Source: Xiphydria camelus
Taxonomy: Eukaryota; Arthropoda; Insecta; Hymenoptera; Xiphydriidae
Assembly: GCA_963678675.1 (NCBI GenBank)
Contig: OY783196.1
Span: 2,358,501 to 2,422,500, forward strand
Length of the DNA: 64,000 nt
Direction: 5' to 3'
Part shown: positions 24,306-36,734 of the stretch, in pieces
Position numbering within the stretch: the stretch's first letter is position 1
How the letters are laid out: every line of letters begins with the position of its first letter
Translations under genes and position numbers: made by a program
Notes under the pieces: model-generated
The model's input: only the letters and a program-made list of their open reading frames with translations
The model's database searches: none
Told to the model about the DNA's origin: nothing

Positions 24306-25542
24306 TCTGCGAACGCGGAGAACCGATACGAATTTCAATTTCAAGTCGAGCGACGACATGGCCGTCCACGAAACGGACGCAATCCTTTGCCAAATGGAGA
24401 TAAAAATATATACTCACTGAATGACGTTCCGCCACGTTGAAAACCCCATTTCTCGGGGCGATAACGGGAAGCGCTCCTATTTTACACGATCGACCGGTGA
24501 GATATTTACCGTCTAATAGCGCGCGTGCGACGCGTGGCATTCAATTTATGCTCTTCCACCCCACCCAGCTCCCTAGATTTCGTCGCAGGGTTATCCGGTC
24601 GGCGGAGAAAGCGAGAGGTGCGAAATTTCCAATTTCTCCGGCAAAACACCCCGGGATGCTCTGTGGGAGCGCGTCCCTCGTCGAGCGTTGATGCGTTCGC
24701 CTGCAGTTCCGGTAGTGCGTGCGCCCAACGACGCAGTGTCGCGCGGACTCGGCATTCCGCCGAACGAAAGTGACAGGAATCCTTGTGAAAGTAGATTCGA
24801 AAGATAACGCATCGTTGTACGGTACATTCCGAGTGGCCCTCTATTCCTTCTCGCGAGGCATCGTCCGTAATTGATGAAAATTCCCGCTCCCCGTCATTTC
24901 CACGAAAATCGTCACGCGAGGTCCGCCCCGCGGCGGCGCGTCCTCCGCGCTTTTACACCTACGGTATAAGTATGGCGATTGACACGCGTAGAATCAGAAA
25001 ACCTACAAAGATCGATACGTCATGGCGAATCGCACCAACCCCGTGGGTGGTCGCCTGCATTAAAGAGGCGACGATGATGACGGATTGTAGTTCCGTAAAC
25101 GTGAATGTATTGTAGCTCCAGCTTTACGAATCAACGCGGGATAGGTACCACGCGGCCCACATGTGACTCGCTGCGAATCACGAGCGAAAACGGTAAGAGG
25201 TTAGGTCGGTTTAGGTTAGGTTAGGTTATGAAATGTCACTCCGTCGAGTTAGGTTAATGTAACCCGACTTTGGCTGTCAGACGTACCAAGCCGCGTCACT
25301 GGTGGGAAGCCTCGAAGGGGCCAGCAGCTGATATCGGCTCGATCGATCGACGATCGTTTGTAAGTTTCGATTTCGACGATAAATCCTTCCTCGCAATTTA
25401 TCCTTGTTATCGACCAGTCGCTTAAGGATGGCACGATCACTCTTCGTAAACTTAACAGACGAATGTACTGGTAATTGTATTTATATTGTCTCTTGATCTC
25501 CCATTCACGGATCGTACGATACTTTCAGAACCGAATCTTACC
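24306..25542. other. Divergent promoter region, secreted protein / TRAPPC11
   Basis: 1.2 kb between two divergent genes. It should include the 5' UTR exon of the secreted-protein gene and the TRAPPC11 promoter. A GGTTAGG-type tract lies at 25199-25230, and a small hairpin (gtcgcct...aggcgac) at 25049-25071. No coding exon was recognised. Confidence 0.5.
25199..25230 (+). repeat. Short TTAGG-like degenerate tract
   Basis: Several GGTTAGG/GGTTTAGG units in about 30 bp, followed near 25247 by a further GAGTTAGGTTAA. TTAGG is the telomere repeat of most insects, and short internal copies are common in hymenopteran DNA. Here it lies upstream of a gene, so a promoter element is equally possible. 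Confidence 0.6.
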
Positions 25543-28500
25543 ATGTCCGAGTTACCGATCGAATTGACAACGAAACCGTTAGCACTAGTAGGTATAACTG
25601 GACTAGACACTTTAAATAACGCGATCCATCGATCTATTTGGGATGCGTTCAGCAATAATCGTCGGTCGGACGGGGCGGCGGTACGTTTCAAGCTACTCAA
25701 CGGCACGTACGAATTCTCTACGGTTAAACCGAAGGTACAAAAATAATAGGCATCTGTGTGCGGTTGATGGCCGACTATCTGGCTTCTTATACGTCTCTAA
25801 GAAGTTGCCGTCATTTTTAATGATTTCTTATTATGAAACGGAATGTGAGAATAATGGAGATTATCATTATAATAATTACCGTCGTCTTTTGTATTCCGTA
25901 CCATCAAGCGTAATTCCTACGAGTGGTACATACCGAAGGGAATACTGAAGCGTAACTGGATGAACAAGTACCTCGATGAAATACCCTCCGTAGTTGTTAT
26001 ATTTTACGATCTGGATTGGAATGATCCTACATGGAACGAAAAGAAGATAGAATGTGCTTCGCGAGTCCAATCGCTGAGGTAAGAGCAGTAGTTGTTGTAG
26101 TAGTCATTCTGTCCGATGAATTTCTATATTCCCGTGCATCGATACATTCCGATAGGGCTGCCATAGAAGGGCGGAGCACGAAAATAGCAGTTGTATTGGT
26201 GCAACACGGCACGCCACCGCCTCCCGGTGGAGAAGACGTCGTCATGACCGAGCGTGCGACTGCCCTCTGTAGCGCTTGCGAGCTACCCGCTAAATCGTTG
26301 TACGTGTTACTGCATGGAGATCATCTGCTGGGTTTCACTCTAAGGTACAACGACACGTTAAGCTTAAACACGTAAAATATGTAAATCGTATTATCGAGGG
26401 AAGTCTCTCAACGACATCTTTACGCAGATTAAAAAATGCATTTTACGAATTGGCTCAAAATTTCTATCATCACGAATATCGCATAGTCAAGGGCCACAAG
26501 GATCATCTGAACAAGACGACTCATCAGTATTTGTTTGTCCGCCATCAGTTTAAAATGGGATTTTTAAACGAACTTAAGCAGGATCAACAGACTGCTCACA
26601 AGTGAGTCGTCCGAATAGGAGGCGAAGAAGAGGAGAGGATACGCCGATGAGATTTCTATTAATCGCCTTTCGTCTTAGGCACTATCAACAAGCGTACAAC
26701 AATTTACTGGACATTCGAATGGTGGATACGAACGCTCTGGAAATTAAAACCGTTGCTGGTTTTATCAATTATAAACTCTGCAGATTGATGTTTAGCTTGA
26801 ATCTTGCGAGAGATGCGATATCTCAGTTTAGAGCTCATACGGAACGGTAAGAATTCAAGCATCTACATTCCCGCTTGCCGTCGGATACCCACGCAACTCG
26901 TCCTCGTCAACCCTTCCTGAGATCGTATTCGAATGCCGTAGATTCAAGTTACGAACCGGACCGAAGGAGCTCATATTCGAGCATTACGCTTGGATGTCCA
27001 GCCAGTACTCGACGTTCGCGGAGTTGTTCGACGAAGCTATCAGGCAAGGTCTTCCCGCCGTGCAAACGCAGCATCCGGGCTGCTATTTTCAGTTGGCCGC
27101 TCGATACGCCAGTCTCAGGCAGTCCGCTTGCAGAGAATTGTGCAAGGTACGCGTCTTTATAGAACCCGACGATAAAGCGATGACGCGCGTGTAATCGGGT
27201 AGGAAATGACAACTTGTCAAGGGTCGAACGTCGAATTGTAGAATGTGTGCAGTTATCCGGATCCCGATCCTTTGGCGGGACTGGAAAAATTAGAATTTTA
27301 TGGTCAACGACCGTGGCGGCCTGGAAAGTTGAGTGCCGAGCCGGCAGACATGACGAAGGAAACAATTGCAATTCAGGCGTTACAATTTAAGGAAAAGACC
27401 ACGGTCAACCATTCCGTAAGCGACGCGTTCTTCTCTTTCTGTCTCTCGTACTCGTCGCGCTTCGCAATGATTGCGGTATCGATGAATTCTGTTTCAGATG
27501 ATAATAATAGGTTTGCTAGGAAATGCAATTTCTCGATTCAAAACTTATCGCTGTCCGAGAATGCGCCGACACCTGGGTACGTATCCCTCTTATCGTCGCG
27601 GAAAGAGGCAGCGCGTACCTTGACTCGCGTTCTCCCTTCATTTTTCGGCCAATTTATATTTATATTCCAGTCGTTCAGATGGCCGACGAGTATTACAATT
27701 CTCAAGATTACGGCAAGGTTCTGACGTGAGTAATACCTCTGTCGTCGATCGAATTACTCGCGTTACTTTCCTCGTTTCATCGCACAGACTTGTCTAACGC
27801 GATAAATCGTGTCGCGACTTTCGGTTTGCCAGGCTATTGATGCACATGTTGTGGGAATACCGTGGCGAGCGATGGCCTATTTTACTGACCGATATATTGA
27901 AGAAGGCGTTACGCGCCGCGTACCTATCGGCGAGCGTTCAGGACTACCTCACCTTGGGTCTCGAGGCGTTAGGAAGTTCCACTACTCTATCGGACGGTCA
28001 TCGAGCCGCTATTCGTAGCAACATCATCAACGTGCTCAATGTGGGTTTCGGTAATTCTTGAAATACCTTCGAGATCGTAAGTACGAGAATTTAACTTTGA
28101 CCGCGAGAAACGAATACATCTCAAACGCGTTTAACAGAAGGAGGTACCTGATCCCGAGCCAGATTTGTCAGATGACATTACAGCCCCGGCAATCGCGAAA
28201 TGGCATACAGAGCTCAGCCGGCCCGAGCCCTACGTCTTTACGATCGACGATAACAACACGACTAGCTTCGTAAAAGTGAAAGCACGCTTTTCTCAGCCGA
28301 CGTTCTTCGTCGACGCTAATGTCGTTATCGAAATATTCGTAAGGTGATTTTAATGAGCATTCATGAAATAGTCTCCGGTAGCGAATAACAACAACAACCG
28401 TGACAAGTGTAAAGAATGATGCGACTCGCGTGCTCTTTTAATTGGCTATCGTCTGCTTAACTTCAGGAATTTGTACCAAGAAAGTATGGAATTTTCCAAA

Positions 28501-30569
28501 GTATCGGTGACTGTCAACAGTCCGGGATACAGTTCGGAATTCGCCGTGGCCGATATTCAAGACAATCCTCTGATTTTTCGTCCGGGAGAAACGAAGAAGT
28601 TTCTCTGTCAGTTCCAAGCTCGCCAACAAGACGCCGACAGCGACATTCAAATTAGCACAGTCTCCCTGTATTTAGGAAACGAGGGCGATTGCTGCGTAAT
28701 TTTACGATTCTCCGCAACGGGCGGAGAGGCTGATCTTCCGGATCGCTTATACTCGGAGATACAACACTTTCGGTACATTCGATCGCTGCATATTCGACAC
28801 GAGTCTCGGGTTCGGGCTGATAAATGAATTTGCAGGGCTGGCGAATTCGAGTCGATAAGACCGGTAATAACCGCACGCGTCGAGCAGGAAGAGTCTGGTG
28901 TGAGAGTAAGCGCCGAATCCCAGAGTCCGGCACTCTTGGGCGAGTGGCTTCCAATCACCGTAGAGATAATTACAGTCGAGATGATAACCAACGTCACTCT
29001 CTCGGCGATACTCTTAACGGAGAACGGTAGCGAACAGTCGAGTATGCATTTTCTCTTTCAACCCTGAAAATCGTTACACGACTTCGTTCTCGCGTACGAC
29101 GCGCGCGCAACGGTAAGTGATACGTCTTTTCTTCCTCAGCCGAATTGAGCTTAACCACGACGAACAAGCAAACGCCCGTAGTGACCAAAATTGACAACAT
29201 CGGGAGGAACGGTACCGCGCGACAAACGTTCTACGCGCGGGCTCATAAAACCGGCGACAGAAATTTCGCTATAAAGGTACGTCACGTGGTGAGATAGCCG
29301 TTAGCTCCGCGAGTGCCGGCATCCCTCTTTACGAAGCAATCCTCGCCCCAGGTCGATTACACCGTGTCCGATCAAATAAAAGGCACTAAAGAGTCGACGT
29401 ACACCTTGCCAGTCGTAAAGCCCTTCGACGTAGCGACTCAGTTTTACACGCCGTTGTTCGAGCCGCTAAAGAAAGGCTTCATCGGCGAACCATTCATCGT
29501 GATGCCTCACCTCATCTGCACTTCGCCGTGTCCCATAACAATCGTGAATACTTGGATCGACTTGGTAAGCCGTACGAAACGCGCGTCGTCGAGAGCGCGG
29601 AGCTCTTTATCCGCCCCGGGGTTGCGGAGACTCTTTCTCAACTTGCCTTTCTCGCGATTAGAGCGATTCTATGCGGAGGGAAGACGAGGATCCGCAGGAA
29701 TCCATTTTGGCGGAGCTTACGTTGTGCGACGGTGAATCTGCGTCGGAAGCACATTGCGTTGTCCCGCAAATTGGTAGCGAACAGCCGTCCAGTACCGGAG
29801 TGTATACCGTTCGGTGGAAACGGTGAGTCGTCGCGTCGATTCAAAAGTTTCGCAGCCGCGTTATCGTGACCGTTTTGCAGGGCGAACTGCGAGAACGCCC
29901 TGGTGACGAGCAGTAGCGTGACGCTATCCCCGTTATGGATCGAAGACGCGGTGGTGGTTTTGGAGGCAAAATTACCGGCTCACGGTTGGGTGCGCACCCC
30001 GCTGTCAATATCGTATCGCGTCCGAAATCATTCCGACTGTCTGATCACTCTCAGACTCGCTATGGATGCGAGCGATGCCTTCATGTTCGCTGGACAGAAA
30101 CAGGCGAGTCGTCGTACCGCGTGCTCACCCCGTCGAGATGTCGACGCAACGCCATTTTCGGTTAATAGCGTCGACGCGATGTCCGAATGAGACGGTATCT
30201 CTTTTCAGGTCGACATCTGTATACTTCCGAATGGCGAACGTTCGGTCGAGTGGATCTTGCGGCCGCTCGTGGCGGGCTTGGTGGCTCTTCCGATATTGTC
30301 CCTGGCCGTACCCGATGGTACGTATTCGACAAGAGCTACACGCCTTGCCGACACGTCGTCGTAATCGTAACTCGGTGGTATCTTTTCTGTTTGGCCAGAC
30401 GAAGAATCTAAAGTGAGCAAGAGTCGACTCAAGGAAGTGTTGGAACGATCGTTGCCTAGTCATATCTATATTATGGTGAGTCACTGAAAGTCGATCTCTC
30501 GACGTTCGACACGGGGTAAAGAGATTCGTATTCGTGTTACAGCCGCAGACGCAGTTTGTAGAAACGTGA
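25543..30569 (+). CDS. TRAPPC11: TRAPPC11, trafficking protein particle complex subunit 11
   Basis: Scaffold subunit of TRAPP III, acting in ER-Golgi traffic and autophagy; Drosophila gryzun is the fly orthologue. Twenty exons: 25543-25734, 25909-26078, 26156-26344, 26428-26601, 26679-26846, 26942-27146, 27242-27415, 27498-27576, 27671-27725, 27833-28040, 28138-28343, 28467-28772, 28836-29026, 29140-29276, 29352-29564, 29662-29822, 29881-30103, 30209-30317, 30399-30475, 30543-30569. Total 1087 residues against 1133 in human. Diagnostic blocks include the N-terminal [20 protein letters not shown], the foie-gras domain ([13 protein letters not shown] [19 protein letters not shown]), YPDPDPL...[10 protein letters not shown], and the C-terminal gryzun region ending near [12 protein letters not shown]. 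Intron 17 (30104-30208) uses a GC donor (cag|gcgagt). No inactivating change was seen. Confidence 0.95.
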
Positions 30570-30843
30570 GATCGAACGGGAAATCGAGAGCGGCGTGACT
30601 TTGTATATCCGCGCGCGAAGGAGTATGCGTTATTTTATCCCCACAGTTGTATATTCAACTAGATTCTCGGCGATCGATTACGCCGAATCACGTATCGTAT
30701 ACTTGTTCGAACGAAAGAATATATACATATACATTAATTTGTTTAATAAACTTTATTTCAATTACATTTTAAGGTATGCTATTTCTTTGATAAACTTAAT
30801 GTGACCCAGCCACGTCTCGTTTTTCGTATATGGATACTGGGGG
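30570..30843. other. Short AT-rich spacer
   Basis: TRAPPC11 3' UTR; AATAAA occurs near 30745. No other feature seen. Confidence 0.5.
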
Positions 30844-32430
30844 ATGAAGATTATTAGGACTCGGCCTTTCCAATTCCTATTGGTCGCTGCTGGTTGCTAC
30901 CCGATACACCCCGAACAAGCCGTGTGTGTAGTGTGCAAGCCCTACGACGCACCCTCTCTGGATATGGAGCAGGTTATGAGTATCGCAATGCCTTCGATCG
31001 GTCTCGATTGTCTAGATATTCTCGAGAATTGTCGGAAAGAAGAAGGGGATTTGGAGAAACGAATGCAAGAGCAGTACCTAATTTCACTAATTTATGCCAA
31101 TTTCTCACGTGTTCCATATCTCGTGCTGAGATCGAATCGGTGTAAAAAAAAAACAACGTGTCAATTTCTTAATCTTACAGATGCGCTGTAGTGCATTAAT
31201 ATCGATTAATTCTATTCGAATAATCTCTCAAGCCGTAATGCATTACTCGCGTCTCGTTTACAGTGTCGATGCGTCCCTTAATGCGCCGCATGGTGATACC
31301 ACGGAATCGATACCGGATACCCTTGAATCAAAATCGGCACATTTCGAGGCGAACGTGCAGACGTGCCGACTGCGCAATCGTCGATTCTTAAAGGTTCGAG
31401 GTCTCCTTATTTCACAGCTAGTCTAAGGAGAATGTGAAATCCATCCGACGCATCCAAAGAAATTTCTAATAGGACTTGGAAGGAGCTAAGGCGCGATTAC
31501 GGACTATCGCATCTTTCACGCCGACGGAACTGGAACTCGAAGGCTCGGCGAGAGCGTATCGAAATCTTCCAAAGGTTGCGCCGTCCTGACGCCGTCGTTC
31601 CAAAACTCATCCGGACAAACGCCCAAGGATTCACGTACGCATGACGTTTGTACTTTTCTGGAATTAGTCTTTCGGCCCGATAACTCGAGCCGAACGAACA
31701 AACTTGTCGATTAAAAGCTTGTTGATCGTTCGGATCGAAGGATCGGGTCGATCGTCGAGTCACTCGCTGTACAGTCCCGTAAATCGTACATTCGCCGAAG
31801 AAGAAGAAAGATTAGAATTTTTTGCGATAGATTAGCGCAAGGATACGGAGACTTCGTAGATGGCGTGGACACGCGTTAAAACTTGTCAGTTGCGAGAGCA
31901 ACGGCATTTTTCTCCGAGTCGTTTCGCGCCCGAAAGGGGACAATATTCTAGAGAGAACTTACCCTCATCGCGCGCCGACAGAATCCGAGCTGTCGTTGGT
32001 TTATTGAGAGCGGAATTGCTCGGCGTCGAAAACACTCCTCGCGCGAAGGTTCGCGGACAAATGCGAACACCTTCTACTTGTCTAAATGGTATTCGCATAT
32101 GCTTTCCACATGTGACCGGGCTATCGGCACGATAATTACCGCATGCATGCCGTTTTACGAACGCGTGTACTCGGTAGGATAACCACGTTTCAGTAGCATT
32201 TCGATAACAGCTGTGACTAATTTTATTAACCGTAAGATTATTTTTCTTACCTATTAAAGCCAACGTAGACTGGTGCGATAGACTCGAAAGACATTGCCAA
32301 CGAATGGGGATGTTGAGAGAACTCCCGTTGCTCCCGTATTATCATTTCGATTCGATACGAACGGATGTGATATCGAGTGCGTCTTGCTTTTCTAACTGGC
32401 TTCCACAAATCTCAAGCCATTTGCTTTGAA
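30844..32430 (+). CDS. Unrecognised multi-exon gene, probably secreted (3' half unresolved)
   Basis: Three exons join cleanly: 30844-31073, 31264-31393 and 31473-31574, with phases that match at both junctions. The product starts with a signal-peptide-like segment (basic MKIIRTR, then FQFLLVAAG), followed by HPEQAVCVVCKP and a charged helical region (DLEGAKARLRTIASFTPTEL). Further coding-like segments lie at about 31775-31870, 31892-32048 (LREQRHFSPSRFAPERG) and 32262-32430 (NVDWCDRLERHCQRMGMLR, stop at 32430), but I could not choose donors that keep one frame through all of them. I recognise no domain beyond a CxxC pair. It could be a fast-evolving insect-specific gene or, less likely, a decayed one. 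Confidence 0.45.
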
Positions 32431-34266
32431 ACCGAGGGTCGGTACGAACGCGGAATACGAAGTGGCGGTACCGATCGTATCCATCCTAGCCGTACAACAT
32501 TTACATTTTTGTTGCAACCACGTAATTCCAGCAGCTGGGCAAACAAGTTGTCAATAAAATTCGTTAGCCCCCAATGCAAATACATACATGGAAACACCTG
32601 CCGCGGCGGCACCGAGTTCGTAGCAAACAGCTCTCGTTCGATGTTGAAGTAAAATTTTGCCGAGAGAATTAGTAGAGAAAAAGTCAATTAAGCCCTGCGG
32701 AAGTTTCTTGCGTCGATATTTCAATGACGCGCTATTCATTCTAAATTCTTCCGAATATCGTTGATCAAGAATGCACGATACTCGTCTAGAAATGTTGGCA
32801 AATTTTGTCCTACTTCAACGTTATTTCAACAATGCTCGCTGAAATTGTCATTATATGATACTCTGCTACGAAACCGGGATCGATGTCAATTCATCGAGTT
32901 TCCTCCAGTTCTGGGCTACTACTGCATAGACATAGAAAAGTGTAGGCGAACTGATAGCGAATATCGTCGCTTCGAGGCCATTTAACGCTTACACAAGTGT
33001 ATGAATATAAAACCGGTCTCTCTCTCTGCAGTGCTCGAATTACTACGCAAAGTGTCCGCGTTTGCGTTATTACGCTTTTTCGATCGCAACATCATTTCCC
33101 CCCTCGTCAATTCATACGATATCTATTGATTAGGTATGGTCTTTCGAGTCAAATAACGTCAACATGTTTGTTCTGCCGTACTATTTTGCACTACGCTACT
33201 AGCAGTGTCTACGCGTACGATACGCGTGGATTGCGTGCGTTTGAAAAGAAAAATTCAGCAATTGATAAAATTCTTGCGTCAGTGTCGGTTTAATCGACTT
33301 GTAGGGAAAATCAAATCAGTCCGAATACACGAACGCGCGTACTTTTCTTACTGAAAAAGTAAAAATGTGCGATAACAACGTTAAGCGGATGTAACGCGAA
33401 GCGTGTCACTTTAGTTGTTATCTATATGTGTGTTAAAAGTATTTCTCTCTATTGAGCTTCCTTCTTGTTTCCGCCTCTGTCGTACGCTATCAGGAGTGGT
33501 AAAAAATATAAGACCGCGACTCCTTCGCACCATAGATAGTCGTCATCCCGCATCTAGAATATACTTTACAAATCAATAGATTCGTCAAAGACTCGTGGAG
33601 CGTACGTATGGCGCGTGGCATATCCCTTTACCCGAACGAATCTATTTGCACGTCCGCCGTCGTTTCCTTATTTTCGATGAAGGTGCAGGGGGTGGGACTA
33701 AATAGAAAGATTCGAAATCCGCTGTATTCTCAGATCACCTTTATTTAAGCAAAGTATCGCATACTTCATATAAATTAAGAGTTGATACGCGATTACGTAT
33801 CCGAGCAATTATTACCGCAAAAAAAGTAAGATTTCCCAAAGTCGATCACAATATTGGCGCGTACGGATGAACGCACCAGAGCATCGTATTATAACGACCG
33901 CTCTCGCAGCTTCTTTTGTTCGTTCAATGATAGCGTCGCGAGGTGCACGGAAATATCATATTGTACGATTTGCCAGTCACCAACGCGATGTTCTACTCTG
34001 TCGCGTGCGAAGGCATTGCCGAGTAAGGCCGTAATTTTATATAGGTATTGCATACATATATATGGATTGCTCTTATAGTCTCCGATAGTTTTTTTCTAAG
34101 AATTTCAGAGCAGCACCTAATTTTGTTCAAAATATAATACGACGCGACATGTTACCGCATTAAAATTGTCACTAAGTAAATTAGCCTTTAGAATCGCAAC
34201 TCTCTCATCATACTTCGTATTCACGAGCGATATACTCGTAATCACGCCTACGATACTGAATTTGCA
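32431..34266. other. Intergenic region, nothing identified
   Basis: 1.8 kb of moderately AT-rich DNA between the unrecognised gene and the hydrolase gene. Coding-like but unplaced frames occur at 32430-32740 on both strands, including a short Ala-rich hydrophobic one on the - strand. No family match, RNA gene or repeat was seen. Confidence 0.45.
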
Positions 34267-36734
34267 TTACGCGTTTATAAATTTGCCAATTATAGGGGCC
34301 ACCCTCTCGGGATTGTTTAAATGCACGTGGTGAGTTCCATCCACCTCGTGATACTCGAATCTCTTTGCTCCAACTTTGATACGATCTAAAACTTTGCCAT
34401 AGTTCTCGGGTTCGTCGAATTTCATTCCAGGAACGGCGCGAATATTGAGGTAGGCACACTTGATTCGGGCGGCGTACGCCAGTATCAGATCCATCGACAG
34501 CATCCCCAACAGCGAAACCTGCGGTATCGGGTATAAGCGTTATCGTACAATTGTCGACTCGAGTCGCAGTCGAGCGATGCGCAGGAACGCGTCGACGTGC
34601 ATTCGAAAAAAAAACATAATCGTAAGCAACCTTCAATCTCGGATCCCGAGAAAAGTAATGGCGACCGGGACTGGGCGCGGGCTGCATACCCCTGGCCATT
34701 AAAATTTTCGCGCTCTCCCTCGTAATGGAGCCACCGTAAGCGTCCTCCACGATGTTCAGCATCTCGTCGTATTCGTAGCACGGCACGTTGTCGTGCGTCA
34801 AATCCTCGTACTTGAGATACTTATCGATGTGGTCGCCCGTAATGGCGGCAGTCTTTGTGATGTCCTTCACGCTGGGACTCGCGATGTCCAGGCTTATGAG
34901 AAACTCCACTTCGTCGGGAAACGAAGCGGCGTAGAGGAATGATATAGCTCCGCCGAGGGAATGACCCAGCAGTTTGACCTGTATGCGAAGTAAACGTCTC
35001 GATGAGCGATCGAACGGTCGACGGTGATCGTCCAGTCGTCGTGTCGTGTAGAGCGTAGGAGATCGATATGGACTACACGAGAGAAGATGAGCCGAGGATC
35101 GAGAGTCGAAGACCACCCTGGTGAAAGCACTAAAAAGCCAATCAACCCAAGCCTAATGCAATGACCAATCGCGCTTGTTCGCGCGCATCGGCGCGTACCA
35201 CCGCCGCGGCAGACACGAGCGATCGTACGAAATAGAAGGATGACTGTTACACGTTATCGATTTTGGAATGATTGCGAGCATCTCCGTACGCTCTTACGTT
35301 TTTCTTCGTTGAACGGGACGTTGAAAAGGTATTTTTCCGCGCGAGCAATTTCTTCTACGCGCCCGCTCTTCTCCGTATTTCGAGTTGCGTCAACCGCGTA
35401 CCGCGAACTTCGTGGAGGGGACAGAAAGATAGGCTCGCTAACCTTTTTCCACTTAAAATGATTGACAATTCTACGGAGGAACATGACGCCTTCCCAGTAA
35501 ACATAGTAATATCCGCCCTTGGGGTAGTGCGAGGATAAACCGTGTCCTGGCATGTCCAAACAAAGTACGGCAACACTGTCGGGAAATAACGGCATCAGGG
35601 TGTCAAAACTGCCTGCGTTATCCTGACGCCCGTGCAAAGCCACTATGGGTTGGACCTCTAGGGGTCCCCACCATTTGCCTGCGGGTAATTCGAACGATTA
35701 CTATTTGAAATGCAGTTTTCGTGGATTCCGGGTGCGCTCGCGTGGACGCATTTTTGAATGCTTGAGAAAGTGCGGCGCCATCTGATACTTAATATAGTTG
35801 GCGTCGGAAATTAGTTGCACCCACCGCGTAACAGTCAACCTTACGTACTTACAGACACGCGTAATCGTACTTTATTTTTTTTTCTTCGATCGTGCCGTTC
35901 TTCGTGTCGTATGCGTCGTAATGCCGGTAACGAATGCGCGTTAAATGATGATGGAGAGGCGGTGCTAAGCTATCGAATACGAGGGCCAATACCGAGACTA
36001 CGCAAAGAGGACTGTAAACCCGTGGGAGTGATAAGTCGTCGTGTAACTTTGCAGTACTAGCTAACCTTGTCCCACTTGTAATATTTAACGATTCTACGGA
36101 GGATGATAACACCGTCCCAAAATACATAGTAGAACTGTCCCTCCGGATGGTGAGAGGAAAAGCCGTGGCCGGGCAGATCTATGCCGAGAATCGCTACATC
36201 CGCCGATAATCGCGACGCCAGGGCTTCGAAGCTCCCTGCGTTATCCTGCCAGCCGTGTAAAGCTACGATCGGCTGCATGCACGCCGGTCCCCACCACTTT
36301 CCTAAATTTTTCATCGTAGCATTTCTTATTTCTATGGATACGTTAAAGTCGACGACGGGGGTACAAGCTTCCGCCGCACGATACTAATGGACTTCCCGTT
36401 AATACCAACTGCGCAACATCGTATACTAACCACTTATGTGACCCCATGGCACGGGAATCTGGATTTCTTCCACACCTGCAACGAATCGTTGTTTCGGAAA
36501 ATGTAGGAGCACGTCGCGCGACAAACGATCATCGAGTGGAATTAAGTTTCGTATTCTCGCGTTTGAATTCTCTTTACCGTTGGCCTTGTAACCGTTGGAA
36601 TTGACGGCACTTCCCGGTTGTACGCTCGTCATTCTTTCGACGTTTCCAGCTGCGCCAATCGACGGGATTGCGCGGGAACGTGGTAACTTCTCGCGGGTGG
36701 GTCCACCGGTGTCTGATGCCGAAGAATTTATCAT
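34267..36734 (-). CDS. SERHL: Serine hydrolase-like (SERHL/kraken type) alpha/beta hydrolase with alternative exon 2
   Basis: Alpha/beta-hydrolase of the SERHL/Kraken group; the family is placed in peroxisomes or cytosol, with natural substrate unclear. Exons: 1, 36734-36434; 2a, 36301-36066, or 2b, 35678-35443; 3, 34978-34631; 4, 34518-34267. Either form encodes 378 residues. Exon 1 gives a disordered N terminus, then VEEIQIPVPWGHI. Exon 2 gives KWWGP, the oxyanion loop HGxQDNAG and the PGHG turn. Exon 3 has the nucleophile elbow GHSLGG (Ser186) and exon 4 the catalytic His region (DGTHHVHL). Exons 2a and 2b are both 236 nt, in the same phase, and about 60% identical in protein. Because 236 is not a multiple of three, using both or neither shifts the frame. 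Confidence 0.88.
35443..35678 (-). other. Alternative exon 2b of the SERHL-like gene
   Basis: Encodes KWWGPLEV...HGRQDNAGSF...DMPGHGLSSHYPKGG...FKWKK. Acceptor cgcag|GC and donor AAG|gttagc. The donor sequence is the same as that of exon 2a. Confidence 0.85.
36066..36301 (-). other. Alternative exon 2a of the SERHL-like gene
   Basis: Encodes KWWGPACM...HGWQDNAGSF...DLPGHGFSSHHPEGQ...YKWDK. Acceptor tttag|GA and donor AAG|gttagc. It differs from 2b at the residue inside the oxyanion loop (Trp here, Arg in 2b). Confidence 0.85.

Noticed and set aside
22156..24440. Long + strand frames (375 and 386 codons) rich in Gly/Ser/Arg
   Set aside because: Antisense shadows of the secreted Pro/Thr-rich protein, whose - strand frame is three times longer and has a signal peptide and repeats.
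25049..25071. Hairpin gtcgcct...aggcgac considered as part of a tRNA
   Set aside because: No A and B boxes, no cloverleaf and no T-run terminator nearby.
35443..36734. Two separate tandem SERHL genes
   Set aside because: Only exon 2 is duplicated; no second copy of exon 1, 3 or 4 was found, and phases suit mutually exclusive use.
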